A stretch of 64,000 bases of DNA, taken from the NCBI GenBank assembly GCA_951640165.1, contig OX621246.1:9573001-9637000 (forward strand), written 5' to 3'. Each line of letters begins with the position of its first letter. The stretch's first letter is position 1. This document shows, piece by piece, positions 44,498-56,300 of the stretch. The position numbers and the translations under genes are program-made. Origin of the DNA: Pseudoips prasinana. Lineage: Eukaryota > Arthropoda > Insecta > Lepidoptera > Nolidae. The notes beneath the pieces are model-generated. The model was not told where the DNA came from. It saw only the letters and a list, made by a program, of their open reading frames with translations, and made no database searches.

Positions 44498-44757
44498 TAC
44501 GAGCCGGTTGGCGTGGTTGGTAGATCCTAGCCTTTCACGCTACTGTTCGAGGGATCGATTCCTGCCCAGGACAAATATTTGTGTGCATGAACATGTCTGT
44601 TTGTCCTGAGTCTGGGCGTACTTATCTATATAAGTATGTATTTACAAAAGAAAAGTAGTATATGTAGTATATCAATTATCTGGTTTCCATAGTACAAGCT
44701 CTGCTTAGTTTGGGATCAGATGGCTACCTGTAAATCATGTCCCGGGATATTATTGCT
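44498..44757 (+). mobile_element. tRNA-derived SINE, full length
   Basis: A box GGTTGGCGTGGTTGGTAGAT, B box GGATCGATTCCTGCCC, GTGTGCATGAACATGTCTGT, TATATAAGTATGTATTTACA, TATATGTAGTATATCAATTA, CTGCTTAGTTTGGGATCAGA and a CATGTCCCGGGATATTATT end. It is one of the best-preserved copies and a good local reference for the family. Confidence 0.9.
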
Positions 44758-45024
44758 AGAGATAAATTTACATTCAATACAATAAATCCTGACAGGAGAG
44801 TACTTAAAATTACGAAATTTAAAAGATAAAGAGACTGCAATTATATGTGTTATGATAGCTTCAAGCTGTGTTGTGAAGTTCCCAGATGTTACAAGAAGAG
44901 GTACTCGAAAGGCTCGCATTATCGCGCTAGAAGTCTAGACGCGTCTTATTACAGACTACCGCCAAGAAGGTAAAAGGGTTCGCTGTCAACCCGTTACGGT
45001 CTATAGACCTTCCTGCAGGATTTA

Positions 45025-45104
45025 TTTGTGTATTTACTTATTCATCCGTAGTAATACCTATAGGTTTGTGTATTTACTTATTCATCCGTAGTAATACCTA
45101 TAGG
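45025..45104. repeat. Perfect 40-bp tandem duplication
   Basis: The unit starting TTTGTGTATTTACTTATTCA occurs twice in a row with no difference. It is non-coding. Confidence 0.95.
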
Positions 45105-46709
45105 TCAAGTAGCTAGTACCATCCGAACTATAAATCAAACAACACGTTCTGTGACACGAAAGGTAAAGAACTATATATCAATTCATAATTCATACAAAAT
45201 GGTGGCAGCACATTTATTATATATAGTTGAACATTGTTGCTGTAATTTTCAACATAAACCATCATTTTTAACTATTTGATATGAACGGAAACAAACCATA
45301 TTTAATGTGCGGGATTGGCTTGCTGTGCCACGCGGCACTCACCCGTAGGTTTACAGTGTTTTAAAAATTATATCTGTAACGCCGGGTCTTAAAACAACAT
45401 ATTTTCAAGATCTTAGCCAAACATACGTGTTTTAAGAACTATGGGTTTACTTGTATTTTGAAGATTGCCAACACAATTGGCTTCATTGCCTAACTCCTAG
45501 ATCTACCGCTACATAGAGAGACTTTCAAGATGCATACATATTTTATACTTACAAATCTAGTGCCAATGTATAAGCAACAAGAAATATGAAAGAAATGTCA
45601 ATAGAAATTCTAGATTAATTTCTTTAATTTTTACTGGACTAATAAGTTCCGACTACTAATTTAAATTTACGCATGAAAGTAATTCAGTTTAATTTCATTA
45701 GATTTCTAGGTTGCATACACTGTTTATTTTTATGTTACGATTTTTTATATTTTTGAGCCCTGAGACAGGGGTCTTAGATTAAGCTCACAAATCAAGTAGG
45801 TAAATACGCTTTCAAGAACTGACGATACACACGATGGAACACAGTGAAACTGGTCCGTGTCTCACTCAAATGTATGTAGTTATATTAGCTATTCAATTTA
45901 TTCAAAAAGCTATGGGTGAGGGAATACTTTTAATTTACAGTATAGCTTGAAATGCAATGATGTTACGGTCGCCTACCACGGGCGTCAAGCCGCCAGTGCT
46001 CATAAGGGAGGGTTGGCAAAGGGTATGTGAGGCCATGTGTCGTTAAATCGGATGGGATAAATCTTTTTAACTAGCGCGCTATGTTTTATCTACCTGTGCC
46101 ATGATGTTCTCCCTTACAGCGAGTAAAGGAATTATAGTGCAAATCTGAATACTGTAAAGCAGCAGGTCAATGTTACTGTTTGTAAAAGGAGAGCTACCCG
46201 TGAGCTCAAAGCGCGAACAAGGGCCGGCCTCTTGAATCTTGAGCATCTTTGAGTTCCCGACACATGAACCTGTGGTACAAACTTAAGCGTAAGCGGGTAC
46301 TCAGTGTTTTGGAACTACGAATAAGTTTCTTTTGTTTATAGAAGTGCTGCGATGCGACATTGTTTTAGTTTAGACATGTAGTTCAATTGTCAGTGTCGTG
46401 GACTTTTGGCCAAAAAGATACATATGTATGTTTATTTTGTCAGTTTAAATTGTTCAATTCCTATTTTTATTGCGCACATTAAATATACAGTTCAAACAAG
46501 TATAGTTACTAAATTATAGATTACAGTCAGCTGGAAAAAACCTGTAGTAGACAAAAAAATTGAGAGGTGTCTAGGGACACCCGTATGGAACGAAGTTATT
46601 TCTTATTATTTATTATGTACAAAAACCTGTATACAATCAACAAAAATAATCGTCGCGACACCACACTGTTCAATGCGAAATAGAAATTAAAATATCTGGC
46701 TTGCTTTCT

Positions 46710-46711
<2 letters not shown>

Positions 46712-46742
<31 letters not shown>
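46712..46742. repeat. GA microsatellite
   Basis: About 15 uninterrupted GA units. Confidence 0.95.
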
Positions 46743-46747
<5 letters not shown>

Positions 46748-47085
46748 AACATGCACACGTCGCACAGCTGCAAAAAGTGTCGTGACAACTTTTCGTGAGA
46801 ATTTTTTCCTTCTAGCCCCCTTTCACAACGCGCGATAAGGAACTTCGTTCCAATAATAATCATTTACAGCGTTATTGGAATCAAACTCACTTGTTCTGAA
46901 CCATATGTTGTTCGTACTATAGTTTCACTATAACTGGCGCGAAGAAAATTGTATGGTTGTCCATAAAATCGTCGCACCTTAGGTAACGTGAATAATCTGT
47001 TTTTTTGACGCCGTACAGTTATTTTATAATAATTTCTAACACCAAATTTAAGGCGGTGGCAATATTTACCAAAAACAGAAATGAG

Positions 47086-47270
47086 TCCTAATAATATTAT
47101 AAAGACGAAAGTTTGTGTGTGTGGGACTGTGTACGTTTGTTACTGCTTCACGTCTAAACGGTTGGACCAATATTAATAAAATTTGGTATGGACTTAGCTG
47201 ACACCCTGGATTAACACATAAGCTATAATTTATAAAGATAAACGCGGGTAAAACCGCGGGACACAGCTAG
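47086..47270 (+). mobile_element. Short non-autonomous Helitron-like element
   Basis: It starts TCCTAATAATATTATAAAGA and ends ACGCGGGTAAAACCGCGGGA plus CACAGCTAG, followed by T. The paired CGCGGG and CCGCG before CTAG form the typical 3' hairpin. At 185 bp with clean ends, it is the best example of this family here. Confidence 0.6.
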
Positions 47271-48435
47271 TCTAATATAATTATTGCAAACACAACGCCT
47301 ATACAATATTTGTGCAGTAATGGCCAAACATGACAAGCCTTGTCTCTATACTGCGTTTGTCCAATCAAATCGTAGAACATAGTCGTATTGTTTACGCAAT
47401 GCAATAATTCCATAAGTTCATTGGTCGACCGCAGTGGATAGACTTGATTCTATACGCTATGCAATTAGAGCATATAAGTTAGGACTCTAACCAACTGCCA
47501 ATTACACCTACAGACACGAAACCCTTCAATTTCATACTTAAGGTACTTTTAGTAACAAACCATCTAGTACCAATACCATACCATTCATCGAAGATGTACC
47601 TAGCAGAGTCATCTCACACAAGTAACGAGAAACCCTTTGACAAAATTTATATTTAATTTTATTGTATATTTGTGTTGAGGTATATTTTAAACTGCTTCGA
47701 GTCCAGACCGGTATATATTGTAAAAATGGTCCAGGATCAGCAGCACAAATAAATGTCTAGTAAGTTGTCTTTTCGGGAGACTTGCTTCCACATATTTTGC
47801 GTTTTGCCTGAAAATGCGAGCTTAACTCAACTATGAGTTCTCTTCCAGCGACCCTTTGTCGAAGTGATAGCTTATATGTAATGGGTTACATATACTACAC
47901 ACCAATTTTAAATAAGAATTTAAGTATAGAAATCAATATAACACAAAAAAGCGAAACAAGGTTAAATTTGATTGGCCCACCAAACGGTCGGTGTCCACAC
48001 TGCCGTGCAAGCCGACATGTAGGATGGGAGACTTTGATGACGAAATAATTTATAATTATATAGACAATACATCGCTGAATGGACTTCGGTTTTGCAGGAT
48101 CAGCTGACTATACTGCCTTGGCTGTGTAGTGTCAGTACTTCTTGGATTCTGTATTCTCCATGGTTCAGATTTTTTTTTAATTTTTCTTGCATTTGACGAC
48201 TTACAACTGATATTATGCAAATATAAGTTTCTAATTGGGCCGCAAGTCCATAAAATGCCTTTTTTCTGTCTAGAATATTTTAGTTTAGCCATAACTTATC
48301 GATATCCCAATTTTCGCTCAAATATTTTTCACCGTTCAGGATATTAAAGTCTTTATACAAAGACAAAGCCTTGTAACTGGCCGAATATACATATGTATAT
48401 TATTATGTATCAAGTTAACTGCAATAATTACGTAC

Positions 48436-48605
48436 CTATGTCTGAAATATATTCTTTTTCATCCATAAAATAATAAGATGAGTGTACCGCAGGAATAATC
48501 GGCACCTGCGTTTCAACTTCCAAAGTAAAAGCTCCTATTTTAAAAGGTAACAATGTTTTGTTCCTTTCGTTATTTCGCGTGCCTTCGGGGTACTAAAACT
48601 TTATA
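48436..48605 (-). pseudogene. Decayed duplicate of AGPAT exon 4
   Basis: The segment parallels exon 4 of the acyltransferase gene (51124-51295): both start TATAAA after a CAG acceptor, both encode YPEGTRN-x-ER, and both close with a GT donor. It is 170 bases against 172; the two missing bases fall just before the PEGTR codons, so in the expected phase translation stops after eleven codons. In the PEGTR frame it reads [36 protein letters not shown]. Splice sites are kept (TTCTTTCAG before, GTACGTAA after). It lies 1.6 kb beyond the last exon of the gene on the same strand. No copies of the other exons were found nearby. Confidence 0.8.
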
Positions 48606-50203
48606 CTGAAAGAATTAAATAAAAAAAAAGAAACGTAGAAAAAATATACCCGAGGCTACTGCAGTCTATCTGCAAAATGCTTACTGTACAATTGTTCAGT
48701 AAGAATTGACCTTATTGTTAATAATGCTCTTTGAAAAAGATCACAATCTAACCGTGGTGTTAGCTGGTAGACCATGAACTATTGCAAAGTTCACGTACAA
48801 TTTAATTATTCTTGGGGCAATCTTCGGGGACTGCCGTAGAAGTGAGCACTATTTTTTCGTTTATCATATTCGGTAAGTAGAGTTTATTTTAACCCAGTAC
48901 CGAGTGGAAGTTGCTACTTCCCACCTTCGGGCGGTAAGGACTCTTAGTAATTGCTTCCGCCCCTATGTAGGGAATAAATTAAAAAAATAGAACATTATTT
49001 GGTTAGGCAGTCGACTGTAAAAATCTTACATAATTAAGAAAAAAATGTGCACAACGCCCCGAAAGAAGTTTCCACTCCAAAAATGCTGCGGTCTTGTAAG
49101 TGTATAAACGGCCAGTGCGAATTAAAAAAAAGATCCTCCGGCTTATGGATATTCGATCAGGTCACATGTCTTGACGCGAGTTTAATATTTTTACCCATCC
49201 CAAAAATATCCCTACGCCGCTAAAGAAGTTTTCACTTAAAAAAAGTAACGGTCCGAGTTTAATCTGTACAGGCAGAGGATATTCATCTAGCCTTGAAATT
49301 CAGCTTGTAAAATGAGGGACAGACGTATGTATTGAAAAACGGCAGCTAGAAATGACTCATATAATTATATATGTTGTGTAATTAAAACCTTGGTTAATGT
49401 TAATGTTCCCAAGAGTTACCTAAACAAGAAAAATCTGCAAGTATAATAATTTTTGAGAATTGTGTTTCTTCTTTTTAGTTTTATTTATCTTAGTAGACAT
49501 CACATAAATTTTAGGTATTACTTATAAAAATATATTTCTTATTAAAGTAGTAGTATATATTATAATTTTAAATTAATTAACAGTTCACTCGCGCGTGATT
49601 TTCCGAAGGCCAAGCAATGTTAGAATTGTATTTCCTTAAATATAAAATAGCAAGGTAAACGAACAAGCGGGTCACGTTGTTGGCTAAAAAACAAACCTCA
49701 ATATAAAAACATTTAATGAAATAACATTATAGAAACTTTTAAGTTTGTAAATAAAATTATGATATGATATCAAACGAGACAGAGAAAGTGAGCGTTGATG
49801 CATCACATGGGGATCCAATGGGGACCTATATCCGAGTCGCAAGTCTCAGACTCTGACGAGTGTTCCCTCCTCTACCACGCAACGGACCCTGTTTCCGCAT
49901 CGTGAATCCATGGAATGCTACGAATTAAGCGAATTTTGACTTACATCTAAACTTTAAAATTTAAACTTAAGCTAAAACTTCACCAGTGGTGAAATGTTTT
50001 TGAGTTCAAGCCATTTTTATTCTATGGTTCCCATCAGACGTAATTTGTTATAATATAATTTTATTTAAAAATACCACATCAGTTTATTACATCCTTTTTA
50101 TTTACTTAAAATGTATATCGAAGAATCACTGACACACAAATAAAGAATCATAAGCAACCAAATATAATTCTTATCTCCATATGCGACGTTCTTAACAAGC
50201 TAA

Positions 50204-50364
50204 TTATTTTCCTTTCTTCAGTTGAATATCAGCATCTACTTCTTGTGCCAACTGTACATAAGTACGAGACATTAGATCATATACCCGGACCATGAGCGCT
50301 GGTATATCCTCATTTGTTAATCCTACTGTTGGGATCGGCTCTAAGCATTGTAGTATGACATAAC
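50204..50364 (-). CDS. AGPAT exon 5 (last coding exon)
   Basis: The acceptor TTCCTTTTACAG precedes GTTATGTC. It encodes YVILQCLEPIPTVGLTNEDI, PALMVRVYDLMSRTY, and a charged end ADIQLKKGK before TAA at 50204-50206. P-x-PT-x-GLT-x-ED and the following amphipathic helix are usual for the end of AGPAT1/2 proteins. Confidence 0.92.
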
Positions 50365-53300
50365 CTGTAAAAGGAAATATATATGACAGGTGTACCTACT
50401 TCAAATTCAAAACTATAATTATAATGGAACTTCTAAATAATTCCTGGCAAGAACCAATGTACTGGAAGAAAATAAAAGAATTTATTAATAATAATTCGAC
50501 CTATCCGTAGAATAGTTAATTCTGTGTAATCGTTACTTGAGAGGAGAACGATTTGAAATTGTGTGTGAATGATGTCCCAGGATGTAACATAAAATATATA
50601 ACAATAACTAATTTGTCTAGTACAAAATCAGCTATAAGTTTTTACATATTGTTTCTAGTAATTTGATTATTTTTCTATAAGAATCAAATTTAAATAAAAA
50701 AAGTATGTAATATTTTCCACACAGCGCAATCTAGCCCAAACTATGCAAGCTTGTATTATTACTTACTTATTAGTATACTCTATAACAGATATAAATACTT
50801 ATTTACATTTTTTTTGTTTATACTTAAAATACACAGAAAGTACCTACACTAAGACATAGATAAAAAGAGATGTTCATGAGCACAAATGTTTGTCATGTGC
50901 GAGGATCGAACCCGCAACCTTTGGTTCTGAAGGCATAGACAGCAAAAATAGAATGAAAATAAAGGACAGTAAAAAATCATAACACTTTGTTATTGCCTCG
51001 CACTTCTACTTCTTCACGGACGTAGGGTCAAGAAATCCTAGTTATAGGGGTTAATTTTCCCATTCTACCAACAATAGGTACAATGTGACTGATTCTTTGA
51101 GGTTATACTTAAAATGCACTTACCATTATTAAAAATACATTCCTTTTCATCTATAAAATAATAGGGTGAGTGTACAACAGGAATAATCGGTGCCTGCGCG
51201 GCCACAGCCATTGTGAAAGCTCCTCTTTTGAAAGGTAGCAATGGTTTCTTTCTCTCTTTATTTCGAGTGCCTTCGGGATACATATAAATTTTATACTGAA
51301 ATTAAAAAGAATGAGTTAGTCTTGGACTTTTTTCATATCTGTACATCTAGGTACCATCGTCAAGCTGATGTCGTCTGGTTTCTACAACGATGACATTTGG
51401 AGGGGATTGCCGTAGTCGCTACACGTGGCATGCGAGTTGGCGACGGCAGTTATGTGATAGCCAGTACCCAGGTGGCGCTGCTGCCTAACCACCTGGTGTA
51501 TCACTTAGTCGCCTTATACGGCATCAGTATACATACTAATTATTCATCTCTTAGTTTAATATATTTCGTCTAATAGTTACAACTAGAAATAAATTAGGAA
51601 TTAAATTCCTTTGGAATCTACCCGAAACCCTTATTTACAATTGATTCTACCAAGCTCTCTATGCCGTAAACTTATTGTTTGGCCTATATCATTTACATAT
51701 TGACAAGTGGAATGCCTCGGTAATGTCGCAGCGCTGACGTGTTTTGTGTTGATGATGTGATTCCCGCAAAGGACAATTATTTATGTGACCTATAAATAAA
51801 TAAGTGTTCACATTCCGTTTTGTATATCCTTAAATTGCATTTTTAGAATCAGTCCCGATATAGGTATATCGTATGGGCAGTGGTTACTCTGGTCTCGGAG
51901 TTAAAAGTTCCGCCCATTAGGCCTCTGACATAGCTTAACGACGTCTAATGACTAAAACAGAGACCGAGTATATGAGCTCTATACGTTGATTTTTAATCCG
52001 AATGCGGACATGTTTTTTGAAAAAGTACTTAGTTCAAAAATGTTATTAAAGATGTTACGAAATGTACTTATCATCAGTATAATTAGTCAGTTTTAATTTC
52101 TTTTTACATTAATATTGATAATTGATGGTAAAATTGTCAGGTAAAAAATATAAGGAAATTTAGTCGTCTAAAATCGTAAATTATTTGGTCTTATTCGACC
52201 GCAACCAAAGTGAAACAGTAAACTGCCGTATAAATTAATATACTTAGTCAATATGTCTTTCCTATTGTCACAGTATTTCGAATTATAGATAATTGATTAA
52301 TTTTCAAAATAATTCAAGTCGACTCCAAACAAATAAGTAGATTAATATATAAACATTTGGTTGATGAATATGTCAACAGATAAACATTTTAAATGAATGT
52401 TTATCTGTATTTTTAAATGACATAATTATGTAATTCATCGTTCTTACCTTAGTCGAGTAATAAAGGTTAAACCGATTCATCTATGCACTTATTTTGAGTC
52501 GTCTTGAATTATAGTACAGTTTAATTTGGATGTATTTTGTGTCCGTCTGTAATATGTTTGTAAAGACACAGGGATTAATTTCCCTAAAGCGGGCGTTGTC
52601 TTTAAAAAAAAACAATGATATACGAGTAGCTACATACAGGTAACCGTTATCACAATCGTACCTTATTTTGTATTTTTGCCTTCGTAGACTGTAGTTGGTT
52701 ATATGCCGCTGTTGGATTTTTCCTATCAATAAATATGCATCCAGCCAAATAGCCTACAATGCCATATGTTCCAGCGTATAATAATTCCTTCTTGCATATA
52801 GGACTCATTTTCCTTACCAATTCCCAAATTTTCAACAAACCTGAAATTCCAATAGCCATATTATTTATTTATTCATTTAAGGATCGTCAACGTTACATAC
52901 ACTCATGCAGTTATAAGACACGTATATACTTAAAAATAATAGTGCTGCAACACTTAAAGACGACCACACCATTAAAATTTTACATTATTAAAGTAAATTA
53001 CAATACATTACAAAAACAAGCCATAAACAATAAACATCGAAACGAGACAAAAAGTAACATGAAAACAACACGGACACATATTAAACTACAGAACCTACTC
53101 AATTAATAACATTAATAGCTATATATATCTATATAAATAAAAAGACAAGTCCTGACTGACTGACTGACTCATCAACGCCCAGCCCAAACCCTTGGACCTA
53201 GAAAGCTGAAATTTTGCACAAATGTTTGCTTTATAATGTAGACAAGGAATAAGGAAGGATTTTTCGAAATTCTACCCCTAAGGGGGTAAAACAGGGGCGC

Positions 53301-56300
53301 TAGTTAGTATGAAACTTTGCCGTTTTTGAAGTTTAAGGCATAAAAATTGGTATTAGGCCTTCCAGTTAAAAATAAAAAATCACGTATTTCAGGGTTTTTG
53401 GAAATTCCACCCCCAAGGGCGAAAAATAGGGGATGTAAGTTTGTATGGAAAATGTGTCAATTTTTAAGTTAAACGCATGAAAATTGGTATTTGGCATTTT
53501 AGTTAAAAATAAAAAATATGAATTTCAGCATTTTTGGAAATTCCAGCCCCAAGAGCGTAAAATAGGGGGTGTAAGTTTGTATGAAAAATGTGTCAATTTT
53601 TAAGTTAAACGCATGAAAATTGGTATTAGGCATTTCAGTTAAAAATTAAAAATATATATTTCAGGATTTTTGGGAATTCCACCCCTTAGGGCGTAAAATA
53701 GGGTATGTAAGTTTGTATGAAAATGCGACTTTTTTGAAGTTAAACCTATGAAAATTGGTATTTGGCCTTTCAGTTAAAAATAAAAATATGTATTCCAGGA
53801 TTTTTGGAAATTCCACCCCTAAGGACAACTAAAATAGGGGATGTAAGTTTGTATGAAAATCTGTTTTTTTTTAGAGTAAACGCATGTAATGTATTTGGTC
53901 TTTTAGTTAAAAATTAAGCAATCCAGGGAATAATTTGTTGATAAAAAAAAAGGTAATCCAAAACTGATTCAACAAATCGACACCAACAATTTACGCAAAC
54001 TCAAATTTTAGAGAAATTCTTTTCTTTGCCAAGTTGCTTAAAAGGTCGTGGTCGTTGTTGTCTAAGTAAAGATTTAGGGTTTTATAAGATTTGTAACTTC
54101 TTTTTTTTTTGGTAATTTTTATAACAAACCAAAAAAGCGACATTTTATATTTTATATTCGAGTTAGCGTAGTATAAATTGTTCGTCTCGAGATGATCGCA
54201 CCCAAAAAATATCATCTTAATTTTACTGATCTACAAGTTCACAATTTTGTATCTAGATGGCGGTAATATCGTTTCAGATCATGGAACTTATTTGGTATAT
54301 CGGTTAAAACGATGACGATCCTTAAATAAATAAATAAATAAAATAAATAAATGCTTGAAATAAAAGGTAGTCCAAAACTGAATTAATAGATGATCACCTA
54401 AATCTCACCCAAAAACTATGCACACATCTTAATTTTACCGCTTTACAAGTTTATATTTTTGTAATAGATTGCGTAATAGTAAATAGTTCGAATAATTAGA
54501 GAAGTTCCTGTCGTAAATATTCTGGGCAAGGAGATCGAACGTGTAAGTGAGGCGCGCAACTTAGGCTTATTAATGGACCAATCTCTACGTTTCGAAAAGC
54601 ATGTAACGAATTGCGTACAAAATTGCTTCTTTCGACTGAAAGTTTTGTACAAAATGCGTCCATATCTAAGTCAACAACTACGTATGCAGCTTATAGAGTC
54701 TGTTGTTCTTGCAAAACTTAACTATTGTGATTCAGTTTTTGGCCCCAGGCTTCTAGCTCGTACCCAAAAATTACTACAAAGGGTACAAAATGCTTGTGCC
54801 AGATTCTGTTTTAACATTCCACCTAAGAGCCACGTAACACCTTATTTAAATAAACACAACCTGCTCAAAATGAAACTCCGTAGAAAGCTTCACCTTGCTT
54901 GCCTTCTTTTCGGTGTAATTGGATGTAAGTGCCCATCATACCTCCATGCAAAGCTCACGTGGGTGAACAATCACCGTCAGCGTATGAGCAGACGTTGCGC
55001 GCAGCAATTAGCAATTCCCACGCACAGATCTGCCGCTTTCCGCGGCAGTTTTAGATACGCAGCCTCCAAAGTTTGGAACAATATACCGCCACCAATCAGA
55101 GATCTTAAAAGTATATATAGTTTTAGAGTACAATTAAAACAGTTTCTTTTTAATTATCAAATTCAGTTTGAAGCAATAAAGTGTAACATATCTATAATTT
55201 GATCTGCTTTTGACAGTGTATTTATCTATTAAGGCTGAATACAAAGTATGCAAAATTAGTGGCATGAATGAGACCCCAATAATATAATATAATTTAAGTA
55301 CCTACCTTATATATTTATCTATTATATTAATTTATTTATATTAAATCCCCACACACTAATTTGCACTAACATACCATGATCGTCACGGGTACCAACGGAA
55401 GATCAGCGCTGGGTGTAACCCAGCAAATGCTGAGATGGTGACCCTTTCGGCAGGACATACAGGACCTATTGCGTAGTGTTAAACTATGTTATTGTTTGAT
55501 TTTTATATGTATTTAGTTAGTTCTGTTTGTAAATTTCTTGTATGTCTATTGTCGAATAAATGTATTTTCTTCTTTCTTTCTTTCTAATCATCGTTTTAGA
55601 TCGTGCTATAGTTTCGTTCACAAAATTTTATATAAGACCTATCAATGCCGTGGTCGCAACCTAATCTAATGGGAGTTACCTTTCTAATTAATGCATCGTT
55701 GATTATTATTTTACTTTATTTGACTTACTGACTGTACCTACTTTAGGACAATTGATATGTATTCTTTGATTTCTTTGGTTGATAATATCGGGTCGTTTTT
55801 TTAAATAACAGTAGCAAAGTAGTTTTTAGTTTATTTCTTAGTTAGGTTATTTATAGGTTAGGTTTTCATAAATTTATATTGCTTATTTGTTTTTAATGTT
55901 AATTTTTTTAGATTAAGCTAGAAGTAAGTAGTTACAATAGCCATCATTCGAAATTGTCGCGGACGAAGTCGTGGGCACCAGCTAGTAAAATATAAGAAGA
56001 GTTTAATTAAATATTAAGCGTAGATATAGGCATCCTCGTAGAATCTATATTTTCTACGATTGCCATTAGAGAAGCCGTGGTCTAAGTTTAAAAGCCTATA
56101 CTTACTTAATATATCAAGTGATGATTGATGATTAGCCACGATGACTGCACCTTGGTCTTCTGTTAATATCTCCCCGTTTCGGAGGCGCCACTCTACTCCA
56201 ATTAATTTGTTTATGTTCTGCATCATACCAGCCATAGACCTAAAAGTCAACATAGTTTAAGAGATATCACAATGCGAAGCTGCATATTAACAGTTTGGAA

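Larger units (their letters stand above)
53128..55985 (+). mobile_element. Long Helitron-like region in AGPAT intron 2, interrupted by LINE copies
   Basis: The left part opens TCTATATAAATAAAAAGACA after A, then AAGCTGAAATTTTGCACAAA. The right end reads GAAATTGTCGCGGACGAAGT then CGTGGGCACCAGCTAG followed by T at 55986, a Helitron-type 3' end. Between them lie tandem units (53270-53905), a LINE 3' end (about 54205-54350) and a LINE copy (54498-55585). The two ends may belong to one element split by insertions, or to two; I infer one. Confidence 0.4.
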
